A DNA stretch of 64,000 nucleotides, taken from contig CP136063.1 of assembly GCA_032622095.1 (NCBI GenBank), positions 119,556,723 to 119,620,722 of the forward strand. The letters run 5' to 3'. Shown here one piece after another: positions 55,067-64,000 of this stretch. Origin of the DNA: Siphonodentalium dalli (taxonomy: Eukaryota > Mollusca > Scaphopoda > Gadilida > Siphonodentaliidae). How positions within the stretch are numbered: the first letter of the stretch is position 1; each line of letters opens with the position of its first letter. The position numbers were made by a program, and so were the translations under genes. A model generated the notes under the pieces. That model had not been told where the DNA came from. It saw only the letters and a program-made list of their open reading frames with translations, and ran no database searches.

Positions 55067-55758
55067 CTAGCAGGTGGACCCGGTGGATCCATTTTGAAGG
55101 TCAAGGTCAGGTGGGGTCACGATTTGACCCGTTCAAAACACTGCCCGGACAAAAGTACCCGACAAAAGTACCCGTCGAAATCCATCCGGTTTTACCCGAT
55201 TTGACCTCGAATTGATCATTTTCAAGGTCAAGGTCAGGTCGGGGTCACGACTCGACCCGTCCAAAACACCCAGTGGACAAAAGTAACCCTACGTATCAAA
55301 TTTCGTGGAAATCTCATAAAAATTGGCGACTTTCAATTGACCCGATTTCAAGGTAAATGTCACGTCGCACGGGCAAACGAATATGCTTATGAGACTCCCC
55401 ATACGAAAGTATCCCTAGACACTAATTTTCATCGAAATCCCGCGATACTCGGGCGTTTGACCTTGAAATGACCCGATGTCATGTCGCAGGGGCAAATTAA
55501 TAGGCCTATGCAACTCACCGGCCGAAAGTACGCCCACATACCAAGTTTCATCGAAATCCCGTGATATTCGGGCTTTGACCTTCAAATGACCAGATTTCAA
55601 GGTCAAGGTCACATCGCACGGGCAAATCAATAGGCCTATGCCACTTCCCGGCCGAAAATACCACCACATACCAAGTTTCATCGAAATCGGCTCGGCCGTT
55701 TTCGAGTTCATCGCGATCACACAGACACACACACAGATCTTCCAAAATATATAATAGA
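55067..55758 (-). mobile_element. Helitron A2 (array unit 2)
   Basis: The 5' end is TCTATTATATATTTTGGAAG (55739-55758), then a short (TGTG)n tract. The 3' CTAG at 55067 abuts unit A1. Its 3' hairpin is largely lost (CTAGCAGGTGGACCCGG runs straight into CATTTTGAAGG), so its 3' end is defective. Confidence 0.7.
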
Positions 55759-56450
55759 CTAGCCGATGAGCCCGACGTTGTCCGGGCTATTCAAAAACCA
55801 AATTTCAAGTCGATAGCTCTACCCAGCCCGACGTTGTCCGGGCTATTCAAAAACCAAATTTCAAGTCGATAGCTCTACCCGTTTCCGAGATGTGGTCTGC
55901 GCATGCGCGAAGCTTGCGTCGCACGGGCTCGGCGACCCGATAAAATTCGTATTCGGGGCAAGATACATTCACACACCAAATTTCAAGTCGATAGCTCCAC
56001 CCGTTTCCGAGATCTGGTCTGCGCATGCGCGAAGCTGGCGTCTCACGGGCTCGGCGACACGATAAAATTCGTATTCGGGGCAAGATACGTTCACTTACCA
56101 AATTTCAAGTCGATAGCTAGCTCCACCCGTTTCCGAGATCTCGTCTGCGCATTCGCGAAGCTGGTGCCGCACGGGCTCGGCGACCCGATAAAATTCGTAT
56201 TCGGGGCAAGATACATTCACATAGCAAATTTCAAGTCGATAGCTCCACCCGTTTCCGAGATCTCGTATGCGCATGCGCGAAGTTGGCGCCGCACGGGCTC
56301 GCCAATACGACAACGACGACCGCCTGGTCAAACTACACACACGTACAAAGTTTCGTCCCGATCGGTCGAGAATCGTAGATTTGTATTAATGACAGACAGA
56401 CAGACAAACAAACAGACAGACAGACAGAGGTCTTCAAAATATATATGAGA
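55759..56450 (-). mobile_element. Helitron B1 (array unit 3)
   Basis: Type B: hairpin AGCCCGACGTTGTCCGGGCT (55769-55788) next to CTAG (55759). A second copy of the hairpin segment follows internally (about 55828-55847). The 122-bp core contains AATTTCAAGTCGATAGCTC, CGTTTCCGAGATCTGG, GCGCATGCGCGAAGC, GCACGGGCTCGGCGACCCG. A (CAGA)n tract and the TCTCATATATATTTTGAAGA end follow. Confidence 0.75.
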
Positions 56451-57146
56451 CTAGCCGATGAGCCCGACGTTGTCCGGGCTATTCAAACACCAAATTTCAA
56501 GTCGATAGCTCTACCCTTCCCGACGATGTCCGTGCTAGTAAAAAAAACAAATTTCAAGTCGATAGCTCTACCCGTTTCCGATATCTGGTCTGCGCATGCG
56601 CGAAGCTGGCGTCGCACGGGCTCGGCGACCCGATAAAATTCGTATCCGGGGCAAGATACATTCACATACCAAATTTCAAGTCGATAGCTCCACCCGTTTC
56701 CGAGATCTCGTCTGCGCATGAGCGAAGCTGGCGTCGCACGGGCTCGGCGACCCGATAAAATTCGTATCCGGGGCAAGATACATTCACATAACAAATTTCA
56801 AGTCGATATCTCCACCCGTTTCCTAGATCTGGTATGCGCATGCGCGAAGCGGCGCCGCACGGGCTCGTCGACCCGATAAAATTCGAATCCGGGGCAAGAT
56901 ACATTCACATAGCAAATTTCAAGTCGATAGCTCCACCCGTTTCCGAGATCTCGTCTGCGCATGCGCGAATCGGGCGCCGCACGGGCTCGCCAATACGACA
57001 ACATCGACCGCCTGGTCAAACTACACACACGTACCAAGTTTCGTCCCGATCGGTCGAGAATCGTAGATTTGTATAAATGACATACAGACAGACATACAGA
57101 CAGACAGACAGACAGACAAACAGAGGTCTTCAAAATATATATGAGA
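56451..57146 (-). mobile_element. Helitron B2 (array unit 4)
   Basis: Same plan as B1, including a mutated internal second hairpin (CCCGACGATGTCCGTGCT). Several 122-bp core monomers, then GCTCGCCAATACGACAAC, GATCGGTCGAGAATCGTAG and CAGACAGA repeats. Confidence 0.75.
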
Positions 57147-58029
57147 CTAGCCGATGAGCCCGACGTTGTCCGGGCTATTCAAAAACCAAATTTCAAGTCG
57201 ATGGCTCTACCCGTTTCCGAGATGTGGTCTGCGCATGCGCGAAGCTTGCGTCGCACGGGCTCGGCGACCCGATAAAATTCGTATCCGGGGCAGATACATT
57301 CACACACCAAATTTCAAGTCGATAGCTCCACCCGTTTCCGAGATCTGGTCTGCGCATGCGCGAAGCTGGCGTCGCACGGGCTCGGCGACCCGACAAAAAT
57401 TCGTATCCGGGGCAAGATACATTCACATACCAAATTTAAAGTCGATAGCTCCACCCGTTTCCGAGATCTCGTCTGCGCATGCGCGAAGCTGGCGTCGCAC
57501 GGGCTCGGCGACCCGATAAAATTCGTATCCGGGGCAGATACATTCACACACCAAATTTCAAGTCGATAGCTCCACCCGTTTCCGAGATCTGGTCTGCGCA
57601 TGCGCGAAGCTGGCGTCGCACGGGCTCGGCGACCCGATAAAATTCGTATCCGGGGCAAGATACATTCACATACCAAATTTCAAGTCCATAGCTCTACCCG
57701 TTTCCGAGATGTCGTCTGCGCATGCACGAAGCTGGCGTCGCACGGGCTCGGTGACCCGATAAAATTCGTATCCGGGGCAAGATACATTCACATAGCAAAT
57801 TTCAAGTCGATAGCTCAACCCGTTTCCGAGATCTCGTCTGCGCATGCGCGAAGTTGGCGCCGCACGGGCTCGCCAATACGACAACGACGACCGCCTGGTC
57901 AAACTACACACACGTACCAAGTTTTGTCCCGATCGGTCGAGAATCGTAGATTTGTATAAATGACATACAGACAGACATACAGACAGACAGACAGACAGAC
58001 AAACAGAGGTCTTAAAAATATATATGAGA
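57147..58029 (-). mobile_element. Helitron B3 (array unit 5, 883 bp)
   Basis: Single 3' hairpin and core monomers at about 122-bp spacing (AAATTT landmarks near 57185, 57307, 57430, 57551, 57673, 57795). It is almost identical to B4. Confidence 0.8.
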
Positions 58030-58912
58030 CTAGCCGATGAGCCCGACGTTGTCCGGGCTATTCAAAAACCAAATTTCAAGTCGATGGCTCTATCCGTTTC
58101 CGAGATGTGGTCTGCGCATGCGCGAAGCTTGCGTCGCACGGGCTCGGCGACCCGATAAAATTCGTATCCGGGGCAGATACATTCACACACCAAATTTCAA
58201 GTCGATAGCTCCACCCGTTTCCGAGATCTGGTCTGCGCATGCGCGAAGCTGGCGTCGCACGGGCTCGGCGACCCGACAAAAATTCGTATCCGGGGCAAGA
58301 TACATTCACATACCAAATTTAAAGTCGATAGCTCCACCCGTTTCCGAGATCTCGTCTGCGCATGCGCGAAGCTGGCGTCGCACGGGCTCGGCGACCCGAT
58401 AAAATTCGTATCCGGGGCAGATACATTCACACACCAAATTTCAAGTCGATAGCTCCACCCGTTTCCGAGATCTGGTCTGCGCATGCGCGAAGCTGGCGTC
58501 GCACGGGCTCGGCGACCCGATAAAATTCGTATCCGGGGCAAGATACATTCACATACCAAATTTCAAGTCCATAGCTCTACCCGTTTCCGAGATGTCGTCT
58601 GCGCATGCACGAAGCTGGCGTCGCACGGGCTCGGTGACCCGATAAAATTCGTATCCGGGGCAAGATACATTCACATAGCAAATTTCAAGTCGATAGCTCA
58701 ACCCGTTTCCGAGATCTCGTCTGCGCATGCGCGAAGTTGGCGCCGCACGGGCTCGCCAATACGACAACGACGACCGCCTGGTCAAACTACACACACGTAC
58801 CAAGTTTCGTCCCGATCGGTCGAGAATCGTAGATTTGTATAAATGACATACAGACAGACATACAGACAGACAGACAGACAGACAAACAGAGGTCTTCAAA
58901 ATATATATGAGA
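58030..58912 (-). mobile_element. Helitron B4 (array unit 6, 883 bp)
   Basis: Same length as B3, with only about three differences seen (TATCC for TACCC near 58091; GTTTCGTCCC for GTTTTGTCCC; CTTCAAAATA for CTTAAAAATA). A very recent duplication or copy, or an assembly duplication. Confidence 0.8.
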
Positions 58913-59539
58913 CTAGCCGATGAGCCCGACGTTGTCCGGGCTATTCAAAAACCAAATTTCAAGTCGATGGCTCTATCCGTTTCCGAGATGTGGTCTGCGC
59001 ATGCGCGAAGCTTGCGTCGCACGGGCTCGGCGACCCGATAAAATTCGTATCCGGGGCAGATACATTCACACACCAAATTTCAAGTCGATAGCTCCACCCG
59101 TTTCCGAGATCTGGTCTGCGCATGCGCGAAGCTGGCGTCGCACGGGCTCGGCGACCCGATAAAATTCGTATCCGGGGCAAGATACATTCACATACCAAAT
59201 TTCAAGTCCATAGCTCCACCCGTTTCCGAGATGTCGTCTGCGCTTGCACGAAGCTGGCGTCGCACGGGCTCGGTGACCCGATAAAATTCGTATCCGGGGC
59301 AAGATACATTCACATAGCAAATTTCAAGTCGATTACTCAACCCGTTTCCGAGATCTCGTCTGCGCATGCGCGAAGTTGGCGCCGCACGGGCTCGCCAATA
59401 CGACAACGACGACCGCCTGGTCAAACTACACACACGTACCAAGTTTCGTCCCGATCGGTCGAGAATCGTAGATTTGTATTAATGACAGACAGGCAGACAA
59501 ACAAACAGACAGACAGATGTCTTCAAAATGTATATGAGA
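58913..59539 (-). mobile_element. Helitron B5 (array unit 7)
   Basis: Shares the TATCC variant with B4, but its core is shorter by two 122-bp monomers (627 against 883 bp), so core monomer number changes between otherwise close copies. The 5' end is slightly altered (ATGTATATGAGA). Confidence 0.75.
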
Positions 59540-60106
59540 CTAGCCGATGAGCCCGACGTTGTCCGGGCTATTCAAAAACCAAATTTCAAGTCGATAGCTC
59601 TACCCATCCCGACGTTGTCCGGGCTATTAAAAAACCAAATTTCAAGTCGATAGCTCTACCCGTTTCCGAGACCTGGTCTGCGCATGCGCGAAGCTGGCGT
59701 CGCACGGGCTCGGCGACCCGACAAAAATTCGTATCCGGGGCAAGATACATTCACATACCAAATTTAAAGTCGATAGCTCCACCCGTTTCCGAGATCTCGT
59801 CTGCGCATGCGCGAAGCTGGCGTCGCACGGGCTCGGCGACCCGATAAAATTCGTATCCGGGGCAAGGTACATTCACATAGCAAATTTCAAGTCGATAGCT
59901 CCGCCCGTTTCCGAGATCTCGTCTGCGCATGCGCGAAGCGGGCGCCGCACGGGCACGCTAATACGATAACGTCCACCGTCTGGTCAAACTACACACACGT
60001 ACCAAGTTTCGTCCCGATCGGTCGAGAATCGTAGATTTGTATCAATGACAGACAAACATACATACAAACAGACAAACAAACAGAGGTCTTCAAAATATAT
60101 ATGAGA
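59540..60106 (-). mobile_element. Helitron B6 (array unit 8)
   Basis: Two hairpin segments at the 3' end, as in B1, a short core, then GGTCGAGAATCG and CATACATACAAACAGA-type tract, and the standard 5' end. Confidence 0.75.
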
Positions 60107-60739
60107 CTAGCAGTTGGACCCGACTTCGTCCGGGCTGTTTCCCCTCTGCTTTTCGGCGAATTGCGCGATTTGACCTTGAATTGTCCATTTTGAAGGTCAA
60201 GGTCAGGTGGGGTCACGATTTGACCCGTCCAAAACACTGCCCGGACAAAAGTACCCGACAAAAGTACCTGTCGAAATCCATCCGGTTTTACCCGAATTGA
60301 TCATTTTGAAGGTCAAGGTCAAGTCGGGGTGACGATTTGACCCGTCCAAAACACTAAGTGGACAAAAGTAACCCTATGTATAAAATTTCGTCGAAAACCC
60401 ATCAAAATTGGCGATTTGACCATCAATTGACCCGATTTCAAGGTCAAGGTCACGTCGCACGGGCAAATGAATATGCTTATGAGACTACCCATACAAAAGT
60501 ACCCCCACATACCAAGTTTCATCGAAATCCCGTGATATTCGGGTGTTTGACCTTGAAATTACCCGATTTCAAGGTCAAGGTCATGTCGCACGGGCAAATT
60601 AATAGGCCTATGTCCACCCCCCCCCCCCCCCCCCGGCCGAAAATACCCCCACATACCAAGTTTCATCGAAATCGGGTAGGCCGTTTTTGAGTTCATTGCG
60701 AACACACACATACACATATCTTCCAAAATATATAATAGA
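60107..60739 (-). mobile_element. Helitron A3 (array unit 9)
   Basis: Type A with an intact CCCGACTTCGTCCGGG hairpin and CTAG. 60617-60634 is a poly-C run. The 5' end is TCTATTATATATTTTGGAAG. Confidence 0.75.
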
Positions 60740-61266
60740 CTCGAAGGTGACCCGACTTCGTCCGGGCTTTGACCTTGAATTGTCCATTTTGAAGGTCAAG
60801 GTCAAGTGGGGTCACGATTTGACCCGTCTAAAACACTGCCCGGACAAAAGTACCCGTCGAAATCCATCCGGTTTTACCCGATTTGACCTTGAATTGATCA
60901 TTTTGAAGGTCAAGGTTAGGTCGGGCTCATGACTCGACCCGTCCAAAACACCCAGTGGACCAAAGTAACCCTATGTATCAAATATCGTCGAAATCCCTTC
61001 AAAATTCGCGATTTGACCTTGAATTGACCCGATTTCAAGGTCCAGGTCGCGTCGCAGGAGCAAATGAATATGCTTATGAGACTCCCCATACGAAAGCACC
61101 CCCACATACCAAGTTTCATCGAAATCCCGTGATATTCGGGCGTTTGACCTTGAAATTACCCGATTTCAAGGTCAAGGTGACGTCGCACGGGCAAATTAAT
61201 ATGCATATGTCACTCCCCGGCAGAAAATACCCGCACATACCAAGTTCATAGAAATCGGGTTCATCG

Positions 61267-61307
<41 letters not shown>

Positions 61308-61331
61308 AGATCTTCCAAAATATATAATAGA
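60740..61331 (-). mobile_element. Helitron A4 (array unit 10)
   Basis: The 3' end is mutated to CTCG on the plus strand instead of CTAG; the hairpin is otherwise kept. The (AC)n tract at about 61268-61303 lies near the 5' end. Confidence 0.7.
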
Positions 61332-61985
61332 CTAGCCGATGAGCCCGACGTTTTCCGGGCTATTCAAAAACCAAATTTCAAGTCGATAGCTCCACCCGTT
61401 TCCGAGATATGGTATTCGCATGCGCGAAGCTGGCGTCGCACGGGCTCGGCGACCCGATAAAATTCGTATCCGGGGCAAGATACATTCACATAGCAAGTCG
61501 ATAGCTCCACCCGTTTCCGAGATCGCGAATACAGGCCAGCGGGATCTGTTAGCACTGAGGCATATGTACATCAGTTGGTGTGTCTAAAAGGACGTTCTTT
61601 AATTTCAAATACTCGTGTACATCCAATAAATCTCCCCGCATAGGATAGCCAATAAATCTCCCCGCATAGGAAACCACTCAAAAGTATTGTTCCCGTATAT
61701 CTCTCTGCAGATTCGAATAACGTTGAATGGTAAACAAACGCTCTTTATAGCGATGCATCAAAAACAAACGCTCATTAAATTATCACTTGATTAACCACAG
61801 TAGTGCCGTTTTTTTGTGACTGAGAGTGGAGAATGGGTGCTCTGGGCTTCTCCAAAATGCGACGTCGGCGATTCCCGTGGGATTTTACCTTTGGATAGGA
61901 AGTTTGGTCTCGATCGGTCAACCCGTTTTCGATTCTATAAAGGACATACAGACAGACAAACAGAGGTCTTAAAATATATATGAGA
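61332..61985 (-). mobile_element. Helitron B7/C1 chimera (array unit 11)
   Basis: B-type 3' hairpin and about one and a half core monomers (to about 61525). It then switches to a C module: GGAAACCACTCAAAAGTATT, AACAAACGCTCTTTATAGCG, GTGGAGAATGGGTGCT, GATCGGTCAACCCG, CTATAAAGGACATACAGA. Bears the common 5' end. AATAAATCTCCCCGCATAGG is tandemly duplicated at about 61625-61671. Confidence 0.7.
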
Positions 61986-62624
61986 CTAGCCGATGAGCCC
62001 GACGTTGTCCGGGCTATTCAAAAACCAAATTTCAAGTCGATAGCTCCACCCGTTTCCGAGATCTGGTCTGCGCATGCGCGAAGCTTGCGTCGCGCGGGCT
62101 CGGCGACGCGATAAAAATCGTATCCGGGGCAAGATACATTCACATAGCAAATTTCAAGTCGATAGCTCCACCCGTTTCCGAGATCTCGTCTGCGCATGCG
62201 CTGCACGGGCGTCGCACTGGCTCGCCAATACGACAACGACGACCGCCTGGTCAAACTACACACACGTACCAAGTTTCGTCCCGATCGGTCGAGAATCGTA
62301 GATTTGTAGGAAACCACTCAAAAGTATTGTTCCCGTATATCTCTCTGCAGATGCTAATAACGTTGAATGGTAAACAAACGCTCTTTATAGCGATGCGTCA
62401 AAAACAAACGCTCATTAAATTATCACTTGATTAACCACCGCAGTGCCGTTTTTGTGAATGAGAGTGGAGAATGGGTGCTATGTGCTTCTCCAAAATGCGA
62501 CGTCGACGATTCCCGTGGGATTTTACCTTTGGATAGGAAGTTTGGTCTCGATCGGTCAACCCGTTTTCGATTCTATAAAGGACAGACAGACAAACAAACA
62601 GAGGTCATCAAAATATATAAGAGA
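61986..62624 (-). mobile_element. Helitron B8/C2 chimera (array unit 12)
   Basis: The B module runs through CGAGAATCGTAGATTTGTA and joins the C module GGAAACCACTCAAAAG exactly where other B units enter the CAGA tract. The 5' terminal base pair GA is followed by T at 62625, as expected for an AT target. Confidence 0.7.
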
Positions 62625-63119
62625 TAAACTTCCCCCGTCGTTGAATTGTACACAAACGCTTCTTAGATCAATTCTGCCTTTTTAATCGAGATAATTTCAT
62701 TTCGTCCCGCATCCGTATTTTACGCATGGGTAGCCGTTTAGCAGCGTCGATTATTACAGATCAATTCTGCCTTTTTGATCGAGATAATTGCATTTCGTCC
62801 CGCATCCGTATTTTACGAATGGGTAGCCGTTTAGCAGCGTCGATTGCAATAAAGAGCGTTCGTCGTTAACAACTCCGTATATGGTCAATATAAAGATCGT
62901 TAATGCCTTAACCCCCCCCCCCCCCCGAAGTGGCGTTTGCGGTGATTTTGATGATTGGGAGTGGAGAATCGGTGCTCAGAGCTTGTCCAAAATGCGACGT
63001 CGACGATCCCCGTGGTATTTTACACTTATATACGAAATTTGGTCTCGATCGGTCAACCCGTTTTTGATTCTATAAAGGACATACAGACAGACAAACAGAG
63101 GTCTTCAAAATATATGAGA
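62625..63119 (-). mobile_element. Helitron C3, 3' end not found
   Basis: The C-module 5' part is present (GGTGATTTTGATGATTGGGA, GTGGAGAATCGGTGCTC, GATCGGTCAACCCG) with the terminal TCTCATATATTTTGAAGACC, and T at 63120. No CTAG/hairpin 3' terminus is seen, so its left limit is arbitrary. It contains a poly-C run (about 62912-62926). Confidence 0.55.
62665..62849. repeat. 93-bp tandem duplication
   Basis: AGATCAATTCTGCCTTTTTR through TAGCCGTTTAGCAGCGTCGA occurs twice (62665-62757 and 62758-62849) with few differences. Confidence 0.8.
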
Positions 63120-64000
63120 TTTATAATAATATAACACGAAGTTGTTGGCAGATTGAATGGTTTAGCCAGTCCGTGTAATACGAGTCTCAGCTGTCTGGAC
63201 ATCGACGCAGTCATGTCTGGTGTTTTGACTTATGTAATATAGCATTCAAGAGGGGTGTATATATAGATATGCATTTCATGTCACAACTTTAAATTGTCAA
63301 TCAGTATAAAGATGGCCTATCTTTGTTTATACTGTGTTCTTAAATTCATGTTTGTTATGTTATATAACTATAATGTTCACAGACTGATAATACCAGCCAA
63401 TAGATAGCAACTCATAGATTGTCATGTTATAATCACCGCTGCCTGTGTTTATACGTTGAACAAATATTTAAAGCACACAATTACATCTACATAACTCTGT
63501 GTATGGTAAATCAGCGTTTGCACATTTGCATCTGTTACAAGTTTGTGATTTGCAAGAACACTTAATGAGTTCTGAACACACAGATGCAGCTTGGCATGAC
63601 AAGTGTACCACAATCCTACCTGGTAGGCAGCTCGTTTCATGTGTCCCACACCACATATATACAAGAAAACTAAGATGCATGCATCAGGTCGCCCGTGAAC
63701 TATTTATCTTATAATTCTTGTAGGTGACACTCCACTGTTTCTGCGGGGATTGGTGCAAAAATAAGGGGGCATCAATTCAATGAAAAATAACAGAAATGTG
63801 ATCCCACAACACATATACAATGTATATATACCTGGGTTGAGCACATACTAGGCTTAAAGATTTTGGTACAGAATTGTCATTTTAATGGGGGGTAGCAAGA
63901 GTTATGCCCCTTGATTGTGTGCCTGAAAAATGAAATTTTGATGCAAAAATGACCAAAATAAGCGATTTTCAGGCTCGTGGGACACAAAAACCAGAAGATC
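63120..64000. other. Intergenic, no gene recognised
   Basis: AT-rich to the window end. Short frames on both strands show no recognisable domain. Confidence 0.45.

Noticed and set aside
54362-55758. KFHRN/FDETW-type peptides considered as remnants of a LINE tail
   Set aside because: The TTTCATCGAAATC words are common in invertebrate repeats, but the unit ends here fit Helitron rules better than any LINE 3' end.
55759-55800. GATGAG next to a GC hairpin, considered as a hammerhead ribozyme core
   Set aside because: CUGAUGA and GAAA core elements are not both present; the hairpin + CTAG arrangement is fully explained as a Helitron 3' end on the opposite strand.
55903-62301. Many open frames on both strands in the Helitron B units, with repeated Arg/Ser-rich peptides
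   Set aside because: They arise from the 122-bp non-coding core, recur in every copy in several registers, and have no start or domain logic.

Overview
This is a repeat-dominated stretch of a eukaryotic, animal-type genome. It has AT-rich non-coding DNA, exon-like frames with GT/AG splice-type borders, microsatellites, and many retrotransposon and DNA-transposon remnants. There is no bacterial operon structure. The mix of 2A-bearing CR1/L2-like LINEs, a PHD-finger LINE, Ty3/gypsy, a DIRS-like retroelement and Helitrons with tandem cores fits a marine invertebrate (mollusc, other lophotrochozoan, cnidarian or invertebrate deuterostome). I cannot narrow the taxon from sequence alone.

Layout. 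1-5.2 kb: a transposase-like pseudogene split by a 607-bp inverted-repeat element with a 7-bp target duplication, then CGAAATA-type and GGCGTAATTACGCC-type repeats. 6.9-7.7 kb: a solitary non-autonomous Helitron. 8.7-9.2 kb: a long foldback. 9.95-10.36 kb (minus): the best host-gene candidate, a glycosyltransferase-like first exon. 13.6-14.7 kb: a decayed Ty3/gypsy gag-pol piece. 17.6-21.35 kb (minus): a nearly complete LINE (LINE-1: PHD finger, endonuclease, reverse transcriptase). 22.9-23.9 kb (minus): an RT fragment of another LINE (LINE-2). 24.3-25.0 kb: a plus-oriented Helitron. 26.0-33.1 kb: a degraded LINE with a canonical 2A motif (LINE-3), interrupted twice. 33.2-33.9 kb: a LINE ORF1-like gag frame. 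35.7-36.8 kb: an unrecognised coding-like block. 37.4-38.3 kb: 82-bp and 108-bp tandem repeats. 39.5-40.4 kb: a foldback element made of GATATC palindromes. 41.1-47.8 kb: LINE-5 (plus) carrying an arginine-rich retro-insert and, nested in its RT, an almost intact 2A-type LINE (LINE-4, minus). 48.4-50.3 kb: a DIRS-like RT/RNase H pseudogene. 50.4-53.3 kb: dispersed and tandem ~390-bp repeats. 54.4-63.1 kb: a head-to-tail array of about a dozen non-autonomous Helitrons.

The main structural discovery is that array. Read on the minus strand, each unit starts with TC plus a conserved A/T-rich 5' end. It ends with a GC hairpin about 10 nt before CTAG, and solitary copies sit between A and T. Three module types (A, B and C) share these ends, and the B type carries a 122-bp tandem core. 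No Rep/helicase gene is present, so all copies are non-autonomous.

The second point of interest is the pair of LINEs (LINE-3 and LINE-4) whose ORF begins with a ~65-residue leader: a hydrophobic segment running into a 2A ribosome-skipping motif (GDIEINPGP or GDIHINPGP) just before the endonuclease. LINE-4 is one base away from an open 1,125-codon frame. No RNA genes or CRISPR arrays were seen.
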